From MAG-120531 sp038125995 (GTDB lineage Bacteria; Bacteroidota; Bacteroidia; Flavobacteriales; Flavobacteriaceae): a stretch of DNA of 64,000 bases. The position numbers were made by a program, and so were the translations under genes. Where the stretch lies: positions 124,001 to 188,000 of the forward strand of contig JAYPEX010000001.1 of assembly GCA_038125995.1 (NCBI GenBank). Reading direction: 5' to 3'. Every line of letters starts with the position of its first letter. Position 1 is the first letter of the stretch. The notes beneath the pieces were generated by a model. That model was not told where the DNA came from, did no database searches, and saw only the letters and a program-made list of their open reading frames with translations. Of the stretch, positions 8,516-16,792 are shown piece by piece.

Positions 8516-9868
8516 ATGGCAAAATTTGAATTGAAATTACCTCAGATGGGTGAAAGTGTAGCAGAAGCTACTTTAACTTCTTGGCTAAAAGAGGTTGGTG
8601 AGACAATCGAACTCGACGAAGCGGTTGTTGAAATAGCAACTGATAAAGTAGACTCAGAAGTTCCTTCAGAAGTAGAGGGGACTCTTGTAGAGAAACGATT
8701 TGAAGTCAATGATGTTGTCAAGGTTGGAGAGGTGATTGCTGTGATTGAAACCGATTCAGAGGTGAGTTCGAAACCAGTTGTTGAGACTGTAGCTGAAACA
8801 ACCCCTGCAGAGGAGCCAAAGGAAGCTCAGCAGATTGAAAAGCAGGTGGAAAAAGCTCAGCAACAATTAGAGCCAGTACAGGAAACCTCAGAACGCTTTT
8901 ATTCTCCACTGGTTAAAAATATAGCAAAGAAGGAAGGTGTTTCATTGGCTGAATTGGATCAAATTACAGGAAGTGGTTCTGAGGGTCGAGTGACAAAGAA
9001 TGATATTTTATCCTATTTAGAAAATAGATCAGGTGAGTCAACAATTGCTACTGTAAAAGTTGAGACTCCAGTTGCAGAGCAACCTAAAGAAGTTGCTCCC
9101 CCTCCAGTAGCATCATCAGCTCCACAGACTCCGAAAGTACCGACTTATATTCACAGTGCAGATGATGAACGCATTCCTTTATCTCGAATGGGCAAACTCA
9201 TTGCCGATCACATGAAGGCTTCAATTGCTACTTCAGCACATGTTCAGAGTTTTATTGAAGTCGATGTGACTAATGTGGTTGCATGGAGAACGAACGTCAA
9301 AAATCACTTTGAGCAACGAGAAGGTGAAAAGTTAACCTTCACACCGATCTTTTTAGAAGCTGTAGCTTATGCTTTAAAAGAGTATCCTTTGTTAAATATC
9401 AGTTTAGAAGGAGATACCGTTATAAAGAAAAAAAATATCAATTTAGGAATGGCTGCGGCCTTGCCAGATGGTAATTTAATTGTACCAGTGATTAAGAATG
9501 CCGATCGATTGAATTTAGTCGGAATGGCAGCTCAAGTAAATGATCTAGCTAGAAGAGCAAGAAACAATCAATTAAAACCTGAAGAAATTCAGGGAGGTAC
9601 CTATACGGTGACCAATGTGGGGTCTTTCGGATCTGTTTTTGGGACACCCATCATCAATCAACCACAGGTTGGAATTTTAGCATTGGGGGCCATTCGAAAA
9701 GTTCCCGCTGTTATTGAAACTAAAGATGGGGATTTAATAGGAATACGTTCTAAAATGTTTTTGTCGCATTCTTATGATCACAGAGTGGTCAACGGAGCCT
9801 TGGGAGGTATGTTTATTGCCAAGGTTAAAGAGTATTTAGAAAATTGGGATATGAATCGTTTAGTTTAA
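8516..9868 (+). CDS. 2-oxoacid dehydrogenase E2 (dihydrolipoyl acyltransferase)
   Basis: A 450-residue E2 core subunit. Residues 1-80 form the lipoyl domain, with the modified lysine in EIATDKVDSEVP. A Glu/Pro/Ala-rich linker follows, then the peripheral-subunit-binding domain at about 126-163 (FYSPLVKNIAKKEGVSLAEL...GRVTKNDILSYL), a second linker, and the acyltransferase core at 220-445 ending in HSYDHRVVNGALGG with catalytic His and Asp. The single lipoyl domain and IEVDVTNVVAWR in the core fit the branched-chain 2-oxoacid dehydrogenase E2 branch better than the multi-domain pyruvate E2. No E1 or E3 gene lies nearby, so the substrate is inferred only. Confidence 0.92.
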   Translation: MAKFELKLPQMGESVAEATLTSWLKEVGETIELDEAVVEIATDKVDSEVPSEVEGTLVEKRFEVNDVVKVGEVIAVIETDSEVSSKPVVETVAETTPAEEPKEAQQIEKQVEKAQQQLEPVQETSERFYSPLVKNIAKKEGVSLAELDQITGSGSEGRVTKNDILSYLENRSGESTIATVKVETPVAEQPKEVAPPPVASSAPQTPKVPTYIHSADDERIPLSRMGKLIADHMKASIATSAHVQSFIEVDVTNVVAWRTNVKNHFEQREGEKLTFTPIFLEAVAYALKEYPLLNISLEGDTVIKKKNINLGMAAALPDGNLIVPVIKNADRLNLVGMAAQVNDLARRARNNQLKPEEIQGGTYTVTNVGSFGSVFGTPIINQPQVGILALGAIRKVPAVIETKDGDLIGIRSKMFLSHSYDHRVVNGALGGMFIAKVKEYLENWDMNRLV

Positions 9869-9872
9869 TCTC

Positions 9873-10640
9873 ATGGAATTAAAACTCACTAGACCTATAT
9901 GTTTTTTTGATCTCGAAACCACCGGAATCAATGTCTCTAAGGATCGCATCGTTGAAATCTCAGTACTTAAAGTATATCCTAACGGAACAAAAGAATCCAA
10001 GACTTGGCTGGTGAATCCTACAATTGAAATTCCTCAGGAAGCCATTGATATTCATGGGATCTCCAATGAAAAAGTTGCCAATGAGCCTACTTTTAAAGAA
10101 TTGTCTCGTGAAATTTTCGACTTGATGAAAGACTCCGATCTAGGAGGGTACAACTCGGATCGTTTCGATATTCCATTACTTGCTGAAGAAATGCTTCGAG
10201 CTGAAATGGAGTTCGATATGAAAAACAAAGTCGCTGTAGATGTTCAGACTATCTTTCACAAGATGGAAAAGCGAAACTTAGAGGCCGCCTACAGATTTTA
10301 CTGTGACAAAGATTTAACGAATGCACATTCAGCGGAAGCTGATACCGAGGCGACTTATGAAGTATTAAAAGCTCAGTTAGATCGCTATCAGGAATTAGAC
10401 AACGATATTCAAAAGCTATCGGAGTTTACACAGCGCAAAAAGTCGTTAGATTTTGCTGGTTTTATTGTAGAAGATGAACATGGAGAAGCGCTATTTTCAT
10501 TTGGAAAACACAAAAATAAAAAGGTAAAAGAAGTGTTGGCTAAAGAACCCGGTTATTTTGGTTGGATTCAAAATGCTGATTTCCCACTCTACACTAAGAA
10601 AATACTCACTCAAATTCGATTAGAAGACTTTAATAATTAG
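9873..10640 (+). CDS. 3'-5' exonuclease, DnaQ-like (DEDDh)
   Basis: A 255-residue nuclease. The DEDDh motifs are visible: Exo I FFDLETTGINVSKDRIVEI, Exo II YNSDRFDIPLL and Exo III SAEADTEATYEVL. After residue 190 comes a small C-terminal domain, EALFSFGKHKNKKVKEVL...YFGWIQ, known in Bacteroidota exonucleases and related to the DUF3820-like domain. It is therefore a stand-alone exonuclease, not the epsilon subunit fused to a polymerase, and may act in DNA repair or turnover. It begins four bases after the E2 stop and ends three bases before the FAH-family start, so these genes form a compact operon of functionally mixed members. Confidence 0.9.
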   Translation: MELKLTRPICFFDLETTGINVSKDRIVEISVLKVYPNGTKESKTWLVNPTIEIPQEAIDIHGISNEKVANEPTFKELSREIFDLMKDSDLGGYNSDRFDIPLLAEEMLRAEMEFDMKNKVAVDVQTIFHKMEKRNLEAAYRFYCDKDLTNAHSAEADTEATYEVLKAQLDRYQELDNDIQKLSEFTQRKKSLDFAGFIVEDEHGEALFSFGKHKNKKVKEVLAKEPGYFGWIQNADFPLYTKKILTQIRLEDFNN

Positions 10641-10643
10641 AGC

Positions 10644-11255
10644 ATGAAACTCATTTGTATTGGTAGAAATTATGCTGCTCATATTGCAGAGTTAGAAAAT
10701 GAACGACCAACTGACCCAGTTGTATTTATAAAGCCTGATTCTTCGGTTCTTCCTAAGGAACAAGATTTTTATATTCCTGAATTTAGCGATGATGTCCATC
10801 ACGAGGTAGAGCTATTGGTTAAAATCAAAAAAGTCGGAAAACATATCGACCCTAAATTTTCGAATTTGTATTACGATGAAATAGGGCTGGGGATTGACTT
10901 TACGGCTCGCGACCTACAATCCAAACTCAAGGAGAAAGGTCTTCCATGGGAAAAAGCTAAGGGATTTGATGGAGCTGCTGTCATTGGAAAATGGGTTTCA
11001 AAAGACCATTACCCAGATTTAGAAAATCTAAGCTTTCTATTAGAAAAAAATGGTGAAGTTGTTCAAGATGGGAATTCGAGTCTCATGCTCTGGCAAATTG
11101 ATGAACTCATTTCATATGTATCTAAGTACTTTATGTTAAAAAAAGGAGATGTCATCTTTACGGGAACTCCAGCTGGCGTAAGTAAGGTGAATCCTGGAGA
11201 TGTTTTAGAGGGTCGTATCGAAGGAGAATCATTCTTTAAGGTCAACGTTAAGTAG
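10644..11255 (+). CDS. Fumarylacetoacetate hydrolase family protein
   Basis: A 203-residue single-domain FAH-fold enzyme close in length to FAHD1/YcgM-type acylpyruvate hydrolases and oxaloacetate decarboxylases. It starts with MKLICIGRNYAAHIAEL, and the metal-binding acidic residues are in HHEVELLVKI and GLGIDFTARDLQSKLKEKG; the C-terminus contains GDVIFTGTPAGVSKVNPGD. Such proteins cleave or decarboxylate short beta-keto acids using magnesium or manganese. The surrounding genes (exonuclease, CinA) give no substrate hint. The stop is followed after seven bases by the cinA ATG. Confidence 0.9.
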   Translation: MKLICIGRNYAAHIAELENERPTDPVVFIKPDSSVLPKEQDFYIPEFSDDVHHEVELLVKIKKVGKHIDPKFSNLYYDEIGLGIDFTARDLQSKLKEKGLPWEKAKGFDGAAVIGKWVSKDHYPDLENLSFLLEKNGEVVQDGNSSLMLWQIDELISYVSKYFMLKKGDVIFTGTPAGVSKVNPGDVLEGRIEGESFFKVNVK

Positions 11256-11262
11256 GTTTTTG

Positions 11263-12510
11263 ATGAAAGCTGAGATTATTACCATTGGTGACGAGATACT
11301 TATTGGACAAATAGTCGATAGTAATTCAGCATTTATAGCTCGAGAACTCAATGAGGTTGGAATCAGTGTAGTTCAAATTACTTCTATTAGTGATGAGCCC
11401 AATTCTATACTCCATGCACTAGAGCAGGCGCAATTAAGAGCAGAATTAGTCATCACCACTGGTGGTTTGGGTCCTACCAAAGACGATCTCACCAAGCAAA
11501 CCCTCTGTGATTACTTCAAAGATGAATTAGTTGAGAATCCAGAACTGCTCAAACATATTGAAGATCTTTTTGCAAAGTATGTAGAGACTCCAATCAATGA
11601 GTACAATCGATCACAACGCTTTCAGCCTTCCAAAGCAGAATTGCTCTTTAATGCCTATGGAACAGCACCTGGGATGTGGATGTCCAACGGTAGAGGAGTG
11701 GTGGTCTCGATGCCTGGTGTTCCTTTTGAAATGAAAGCAATGGTGAAGGAACAATTACTGCCAAAAATTGTGGAGCGTTTTAATAGACCTTACATTATTC
11801 ATAAAACACTGGTGACCTATGGTCCTGGAGAAACAGCGATTGCGGAGCATATAGAAGCATTCGAAAAAAAGTTGCCAAAGCAAATAGGATTGGCTTATTT
11901 ACCTAATTTAGGAAAAGTTCGACTGCGTTTAACGGCTAAGGGTTCTGATCATAAACAATTGGAATATTTAATCGATCAATCTTACGGAGAACTTAAAAAT
12001 CGATTAAAAGATTTTGTGGTTTCCTTAGGTGATGATGTGGATATTGAATTGGAAATTGCTCGATTACTTACTGAAAAAAACAAAAGTTTAGCTATAGCTG
12101 AGAGTTTTACAGGAGGTGCACTATCGGCTCGTTTTTCACATAACCCTGGTGCATCAGCTTATTTTAAGGGATCTGTTGTGTCCTACGCAACAACGGTCAA
12201 AGAAGAGGTGTTAGGAGTTTCAAGGCAATTGATCAAACAGTACTCAGTGGTTAGCTCACAAGTTGCTGAGGCTATGGCAATTGGAGTCAAAGATAAGCTA
12301 GAATCTGACTTTGCAATTGCGACTACCGGAAACGCTGGACCGTCCAAAGGTGATTCAGATCAGGAAATTGGCACGGTCTTTATTGCTATAGCGACTCCAA
12401 ATGGGGTTTGTTCAAAAAAATACAGCATGGGAAAAAACCGCGAACGCACTGTAGAGAAAGGGGTTAATCGTTCTTTATCACTTTTATTTGAAGAAATTTC
12501 AAAATTCTAG
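11263..12510 (+). CDS. cinA: CinA family protein (NMN amidohydrolase / ADP-ribose pyrophosphatase type)
   Basis: A 415-residue two-domain CinA. The N-terminal molybdopterin-binding-like (COG1058) domain shows TIGDEILIGQIVDSNSAFIA and TTGGLGPTKDDLTKQ; the C-terminal amidohydrolase domain (about 265-410) shows AESFTGGALSARFSHNPGAS and ATTGNAGPSKGD. In characterised relatives the C-terminal domain deamidates nicotinamide mononucleotide and the N-terminal domain hydrolyses ADP-ribose, recycling pyridine nucleotides; the historical link is competence and DNA damage. The ATG at 11263 is chosen over an adjacent in-frame TTG. It is the last gene of the recR-led run before a new promoter. Confidence 0.93.
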   Translation: MKAEIITIGDEILIGQIVDSNSAFIARELNEVGISVVQITSISDEPNSILHALEQAQLRAELVITTGGLGPTKDDLTKQTLCDYFKDELVENPELLKHIEDLFAKYVETPINEYNRSQRFQPSKAELLFNAYGTAPGMWMSNGRGVVVSMPGVPFEMKAMVKEQLLPKIVERFNRPYIIHKTLVTYGPGETAIAEHIEAFEKKLPKQIGLAYLPNLGKVRLRLTAKGSDHKQLEYLIDQSYGELKNRLKDFVVSLGDDVDIELEIARLLTEKNKSLAIAESFTGGALSARFSHNPGASAYFKGSVVSYATTVKEEVLGVSRQLIKQYSVVSSQVAEAMAIGVKDKLESDFAIATTGNAGPSKGDSDQEIGTVFIAIATPNGVCSKKYSMGKNRERTVEKGVNRSLSLLFEEISKF

Positions 12511-12520
12511 ATAAGAAGTT

Positions 12521-12550
12521 TTGTAGAGCGATAAAAATGATTTAAATTTG
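12521..12550 (+). promoter_or_regulatory. Promoter of the rpmB-rpmG-DUF4295 operon
   Basis: TTG at 12521-12523 (within TTTTG), exactly 19 bases, then TAAATTTG at 12543-12550: a textbook Bacteroidota -33/-7 pair. The start codon of rpmB follows 32 bases later. Confidence 0.75.
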
Positions 12551-12582
12551 CAGCCTGTTAAAATAACTCAAGAAGAATAGAG

Positions 12583-12819
12583 ATGTCTAAAGTTTGTGAA
12601 ATTAGTGGAAAGAAAGCGATGGTTGGAAACAATGTTTCTTTCTCTATCAATAAAACAAAGAGAAGATTTGAAATAAATCTTTCAAAGAAACGTTTTTATA
12701 TTCCTGAAGAGGATAAGTGGATTACGTTGAAAGTATCTGCAAAAACTTTAAAAACGATTAATAAAAAAGGAATTTCTGCCGTTTTAAAAGAAGCGGGAAA
12801 AACTGGATTGGTAAAATAA
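12583..12819 (+). CDS. rpmB: 50S ribosomal protein L28
   Basis: A 78-residue bL28 of the large ribosomal subunit. It opens with MSKVCEISGKKAMVGNNVSF and contains the basic stretch KTKRRFEINLSKKRFYIPEE. It has only one cysteine (position 5), so it is the zinc-free form. It is the first gene of a three-gene operon with L33 and the DUF4295 protein, driven by the promoter at 12521-12550 and closed by the terminator at 13203-13230. Confidence 0.97.
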   Translation: MSKVCEISGKKAMVGNNVSFSINKTKRRFEINLSKKRFYIPEEDKWITLKVSAKTLKTINKKGISAVLKEAGKTGLVK

Positions 12820-12837
12820 TCCTAAAAAGGAACAACG

Positions 12838-13020
12838 ATGGCAAAAAAAGGGAATAGAATTCAGGTTATTTTAGAGTGTACTGAGCACAAAGAGTCAGGT
12901 ATGCCAGGAACATCTCGTTACATCACTACTAAGAACAAAAAGAATACGCCAGATAGAATGGAAATCAAAAAATTTAATCCTATCTTAAAGCGTATGACTG
13001 TACATAAAGAAATTAAATAA
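12838..13020 (+). CDS. rpmG: 50S ribosomal protein L33
   Basis: A 60-residue bL33 (MAKKGNRIQVILECTEHKES). Only one cysteine is present, so this is the zinc-independent form without the CxxC pairs. It lies 18 bases after rpmB and 9 before the DUF4295 gene, matching the conserved Bacteroidota gene order. Confidence 0.97.
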   Translation: MAKKGNRIQVILECTEHKESGMPGTSRYITTKNKKNTPDRMEIKKFNPILKRMTVHKEIK

Positions 13021-13029
13021 TAGAAGACC

Positions 13030-13182
13030 ATGGCAAAGAAAACAGTAGCATCTTTACAGACTAGTTCGAAGCGATTAACCAAGGCTATTAAAATGGTGAA
13101 GTCTCCAAAATCTGGAGCTTATACATTTGTTGAATCTGTGATGCCACCAGAAATGGTTAATGATTGGTTGAACAAAAAATAA
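13030..13182 (+). CDS. DUF4295 protein, ribosomal protein bL38 of Bacteroidota
   Basis: A 50-residue basic protein (MAKKTVASLQTSSKRLTKAI at the N-terminus, VNDWLNKK at the end). It is the DUF4295 family, found next to L28 and L33 throughout Bacteroidota. From memory of the Flavobacterium johnsoniae ribosome structure, this family was recognised there as an extra large-subunit protein named bL38; that assignment is knowledge of the family, not visible here. The sequence itself shows strong positive charge, ribosomal-protein size and operon membership. It is short enough to be missed by automatic gene callers. Confidence 0.88.
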   Translation: MAKKTVASLQTSSKRLTKAIKMVKSPKSGAYTFVESVMPPEMVNDWLNKK

Positions 13183-13202
13183 TCCTCGGATTAACAATAT
13201 TA

Positions 13203-13230
13203 AAGCTGCTTTTTAAGCAGCTTTTTTTTT
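13203..13230 (+). terminator. Rho-independent terminator of the L28/L33/DUF4295 operon
   Basis: Perfect stem AAGCTGCTT/AAGCAGCTT with a three-base loop, followed by a run of T, 21 bases after the DUF4295 stop codon. Confidence 0.9.
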
Positions 13231-13253
13231 GTGTTAATGCTTGGGGATAGTTG

Positions 13254-13261
13254 TATCTTTG
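13254..13261 (+). promoter_or_regulatory. -7 promoter box of ftsY
   Basis: TATCTTTG matches TAnnTTTG and lies 19 bases before the ftsY ATG. A TTG at 13229-13231, 22 bases upstream, could serve as the -33 element, although it overlaps the T-run of the preceding terminator. Confidence 0.6.
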
Positions 13262-13280
13262 CCTTTAAATAGTTAAGAAT

Positions 13281-14240
13281 ATGAGTTTTTTTAAGAAGAT
13301 ATTTTCATCTGAAAAGAAAGAGCGTTTGGATCAAGGATTGGAGAAATCTAAAACTTCCTTTTTTAGCAAATTAGAAAAGGCTGTTGTTGGTAAAGACAAG
13401 GTTGACGATAAAATTCTAGATGATTTAGAAGATGTGCTCATTAGCTCTGATGTTGGGGTAAGTACGACTCTTAAGATTATTGAGCGAATTGAAGCTCGCG
13501 TTAAGAAGGATAAATATGTAGGAACTGATGCTCTTAACTCCATTCTCAGAGAAGAGGTTGCTGGATTGCTTTCTGAAAACAATTTGGATGATGCTGAGGA
13601 TTTTTCAGTGGAAACTACTCACAAACCCCATGTAATAATGGTAGTAGGAGTCAATGGAGCTGGTAAGACTACAACAATTGGTAAATTAGCTCATCAATAT
13701 AAAAACAAGGGATTGAAAGTTATTCTCGGAGCAGCTGATACCTTTAGAGCAGCTGCTATTGATCAACTTCAAGTATGGGCCGATCGTGTAGAGGTGCCAA
13801 TTGTAAAACAAAAGATGGGTTCTGATCCTGCTTCTGTAGCTTTTGATGCCCTAAGTGCAGGAGTTGCTCAGGGAGCTGATGTGGTTATTGTCGATACTGC
13901 AGGAAGACTGCATAACAAGGTAAATTTGATGAATGAGCTCACCAAGATTAAACGCGTGATGGATAAGGTGGTTCCAGAGGCTCCTCATGAAATATTGTTA
14001 GTATTGGATGGTTCTACGGGTCAAAATGCTTTTGAACAAGCAAAACAATTTACTAAGGCAACAGAAGTAAACGCCTTGGCTATAACTAAATTAGACGGTA
14101 CTGCAAAAGGTGGTGTTGTAATAGGAATTTCTGATGAATTTCAGGTCCCTGTTAAGTATATTGGTGTTGGAGAGAAGATGGAAGACCTTCAAGTGTTTAA
14201 CAAAATGGAATTTGTAGATTCATTCTTCAATAAAGTTTAA
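13281..14240 (+). CDS. ftsY: Signal recognition particle receptor FtsY
   Basis: A 319-residue SRP GTPase that docks the SRP-ribosome complex at the inner membrane for co-translational insertion. A short N-terminal lysine-rich helix (FFKKIFSSEKKERLDQG) and the four-helix N domain precede the G domain, with G1 GVNGAGKTTTIGKLAHQY, the SRP-specific DTFRAAAIDQL, G3 DTAGRLHNK and G4 TKLDGTAKGG. It lacks the long acidic A domain of E. coli FtsY, as is usual in Bacteroidota. Only two bases separate its stop from rimO, indicating one operon. Confidence 0.97.
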   Translation: MSFFKKIFSSEKKERLDQGLEKSKTSFFSKLEKAVVGKDKVDDKILDDLEDVLISSDVGVSTTLKIIERIEARVKKDKYVGTDALNSILREEVAGLLSENNLDDAEDFSVETTHKPHVIMVVGVNGAGKTTTIGKLAHQYKNKGLKVILGAADTFRAAAIDQLQVWADRVEVPIVKQKMGSDPASVAFDALSAGVAQGADVVIVDTAGRLHNKVNLMNELTKIKRVMDKVVPEAPHEILLVLDGSTGQNAFEQAKQFTKATEVNALAITKLDGTAKGGVVIGISDEFQVPVKYIGVGEKMEDLQVFNKMEFVDSFFNKV

Positions 14241-14242
14241 TA

Positions 14243-15550
14243 ATGAGAACCAAAAGCCTTAAGAAAAATAAAATCAATGTAGTGACACTTGGATGTTCGA
14301 AAAACATCTATGATTCAGAAGTTTTGATGGGTCAATTGAAAGCCTCTAACAAGGATGTGGTCCACCAAGGAGAGGGAAATATTGTAGTGGTCAATACCTG
14401 TGGATTTATTGCTAACGCTAAAGAAGAAAGTGTCAATACAATTTTAGAGTACGCTGTACAAAAAGAGGAAGGCCTTATTGATCAGCTCTACGTGATGGGA
14501 TGCTTATCCGAGCGTTACAAACCAGATTTAGAGAAAGAAATTCCCGATGTAGATCAGTATTTTGGAACAACAGATTTGCCAAATCTCTTAAAGGTGTTGG
14601 AGGCAGATTACAAACACGAGCTCATTGGTGAGCGTTTGACGACTACACCAAAAAATTACGCCTATTTAAAAATAGCAGAGGGATGTAATCGCCCTTGTTC
14701 ATTTTGTGCAATTCCGCTCATGCGCGGTAAACACAAATCGACTCCCATCGAAGATTTGGTCAAAGAGGCTGAGAAATTAGCTGCTGATGGAGTTAAAGAA
14801 CTGATTTTAATTGCTCAGGATTTGACCTATTACGGGTTGGATCTTTACAAGAAAAGAGCACTTGCAGATCTTTTAAAAGAATTGGTTAAAATCGAGGGAA
14901 TCGAATGGATTCGTTTACACTATGCATTTCCAACTGGTTTCCCCGAGGATGTATTGGATTTGATGAATCAGGAGCCCAAGATTTGTAATTATATCGATAT
15001 TCCTCTTCAGCATATTTCCGATTCGATACTCAAGAGTATGAGAAGAGGTACGACCAAAGAAAAGACGACAAAACTCATCGAAACTTTTAGATCTAAAGTA
15101 CCTGGAATAACCATTCGTACCACACTCATCGTTGGATATCCTGGCGAAACTGAGGAAGATTTTCAGCAGTTGAAGGAATGGGTGTCCCAAATGCGTTTTG
15201 ATCGATTGGGATGCTTTACTTATTCTCACGAGGAAGATACCCATGCCTATCAGCTTGTGGATGATGTTACCGAGGATGTGAAAGAAGAAAGAGCAGCTGA
15301 AATTATGGACCTACAATCTCAAATTTCATGGAAACTCAATCAAGAAAAGGTTGGAAGGACTTATCGTTGTATGGTGGATCGAAAAGAAGGAAATTACTTT
15401 GTAGCTCGAACGGAATCTGATTCTCCTGATGTTGATAACGAAGTGTTAGTCGATGCGACTAAACACTATCTTAGGATTGGTCATTTTACGAGTATTAAAA
15501 TAGACGAAGCAGCTGATTTTGATCTCTATGGAACTCCTGTTGAGGACTAA
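14243..15550 (+). CDS. rimO: Ribosomal protein S12 methylthiotransferase RimO
   Basis: A 435-residue radical-SAM enzyme that adds a methylthio group to the conserved aspartate of ribosomal protein S12. The N-terminal MTTase domain contributes cluster cysteines in TLGCSKNIYDSE, VNTCGFI and VMGCLSERY; the radical-SAM motif is GCNRPCSFCAIP (CxxxCxxC) near residue 150; a TRAM domain closes the protein (GRTYRCMVDRKEGNYFVART). The GCSKN signature and S12-type C-terminus distinguish RimO from MiaB. It shares an operon with ftsY. Confidence 0.96.
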   Translation: MRTKSLKKNKINVVTLGCSKNIYDSEVLMGQLKASNKDVVHQGEGNIVVVNTCGFIANAKEESVNTILEYAVQKEEGLIDQLYVMGCLSERYKPDLEKEIPDVDQYFGTTDLPNLLKVLEADYKHELIGERLTTTPKNYAYLKIAEGCNRPCSFCAIPLMRGKHKSTPIEDLVKEAEKLAADGVKELILIAQDLTYYGLDLYKKRALADLLKELVKIEGIEWIRLHYAFPTGFPEDVLDLMNQEPKICNYIDIPLQHISDSILKSMRRGTTKEKTTKLIETFRSKVPGITIRTTLIVGYPGETEEDFQQLKEWVSQMRFDRLGCFTYSHEEDTHAYQLVDDVTEDVKEERAAEIMDLQSQISWKLNQEKVGRTYRCMVDRKEGNYFVARTESDSPDVDNEVLVDATKHYLRIGHFTSIKIDEAADFDLYGTPVED

Positions 15551-15556
15551 ATAGAT

Positions 15557-16705
15557 TTAATTTCGCTGTCTTATTCTCTTTTTTTCGTATTGGTAAATTT
15601 CTTTACCCAAAGCACTTAGAAAAGGAATTCCGATCTCATCGTACTCGTAATTATTATCGTTAAAGATTTGATTCTTATTGACCAAAATAGTTGCGATTAA
15701 GATAAATTCAACCTTGTTTTTAGAATTGGTAATATAGGCGCAATCAGTTAAGGTTCCATAGGCATAACCTACCTTATTATAGATTTTAAATTCTTCTGGA
15801 ATGGGTTTTTTGGAGTCTCCAAAGAGAAAGAATTTTCCATAACTATCGTAGTATTCTTTGGAGTCATATCCCACTTCTCTTGGAAGACTACTCATGCTTT
15901 TGAGTAAGAAATTTCGTTGTTCAACTGATAAATTAAAACCTTGGTCCTGACCGAAAAGTTGAGGAAAGATTACTCGTTTTAAGACTTCGTATTGGCTTTG
16001 AATCGGATAGTAATTCTTAAAGCTAAAATCAAAGGGTTCGTAAATAGTGCTTTCTCCGTACACGAATCCTGTTCCCTTCTTAAGATGATTCATGTTTAAA
16101 GCGGTTGAGGGCTTGTCCTTGTCGAATTGTAGTACTTGTGAAGAATCGCTTTCTGGATTGAGAATTATAGCTGTTCGATTTAACCTGTTGGCATTCGGAG
16201 TAGAGAGTCGATGTGCAATTCTAAAGTGATTGATCCCTTTGGAATGCAAAGTTGAATTAATGTGTTCCCTGCCAAGAAATTCATAGAGTCGATTATATGC
16301 AGAATTACTACTTACCGCAAATAGTTCTTGAAGGGTCTTTTTAAAACTTGTGGTAAGGGTGTCAGTGACTAATTTGTAGGGTGTTTTAAAGTCAATTTCC
16401 ATCTGATGAAGTTTTTCTAGACTCATCACAGCTACTGGAAATTTTACAGTACTTGCAGGATAGAAATAATTGTTGTCATCTACCTTGTAGCGGTGTTCTT
16501 TTAATTCAATACCATTTGCAGTTCTATTGATTTGAGCAAATAGAATTTGAACCTGATAAGCATCGGAAGATTCAAAAACCGGAGCCAGTCGTTTGTCTTT
16601 TGAAGAAAGTGCAAAGTCCAATGCATTGCTGTATTTTTTTGTAGAGACACAACTCAAAAGAGTTGTAAAAATAAGATTGACAATTAGAATTCTGTAAATT
16701 GGCAT
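15557..16705 (-). CDS. Serine hydrolase lipoprotein, class-A beta-lactamase fold
   Basis: A 382-residue exported protein. The N-terminus has a lipoprotein signal (IYRILIVNLIFTTLLSCVST, lipid on the cysteine at about residue 19). The active-site SxxK appears as STVKFPVAVMSLEKL, followed by a beta-lactamase-like second motif in SSNSAYNRLYEFLG and a possible third motif KVGYAYGTLTD. It resembles the beta-lactamase-related serine hydrolases common in Flavobacteriia. An extra segment of over 100 residues lies between motifs two and three, making it longer than true class A beta-lactamases (about 290 residues). A role in cell-wall or peptide hydrolysis is more likely than antibiotic resistance, but neither is shown. 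It converges on rimO with a 6-base gap. Confidence 0.78.
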   Translation of the reverse strand: MPIYRILIVNLIFTTLLSCVSTKKYSNALDFALSSKDKRLAPVFESSDAYQVQILFAQINRTANGIELKEHRYKVDDNNYFYPASTVKFPVAVMSLEKLHQMEIDFKTPYKLVTDTLTTSFKKTLQELFAVSSNSAYNRLYEFLGREHINSTLHSKGINHFRIAHRLSTPNANRLNRTAIILNPESDSSQVLQFDKDKPSTALNMNHLKKGTGFVYGESTIYEPFDFSFKNYYPIQSQYEVLKRVIFPQLFGQDQGFNLSVEQRNFLLKSMSSLPREVGYDSKEYYDSYGKFFLFGDSKKPIPEEFKIYNKVGYAYGTLTDCAYITNSKNKVEFILIATILVNKNQIFNDNNYEYDEIGIPFLSALGKEIYQYEKKRIRQRN

Positions 16706-16779
16706 AAATGACTAACGTTAATTTTATTCTAAAATTAGTGAATATCTCATTTAGCTGCTCTCTAGTCTGACTTATTTTT

Positions 16780-16787
16780 TACATTTG
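16780..16787 (+). promoter_or_regulatory. -7 promoter box of the SurA-like gene pair
   Basis: TACATTTG, five bases before the ATG at 16793. The predicted 5' leader is therefore zero to a few bases long. Confidence 0.6.
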
Positions 16788-16792
16788 TAACA

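Noticed and set aside
14915..15244. Minus-strand frame of 109 residues inside rimO
   Set aside because: Fully antisense to conserved radical-SAM sequence, with no recognisable domain.
15557..16705. True class A beta-lactamase
   Set aside because: The motifs are only beta-lactamase-like and a large insertion separates them; no resistance context is present.
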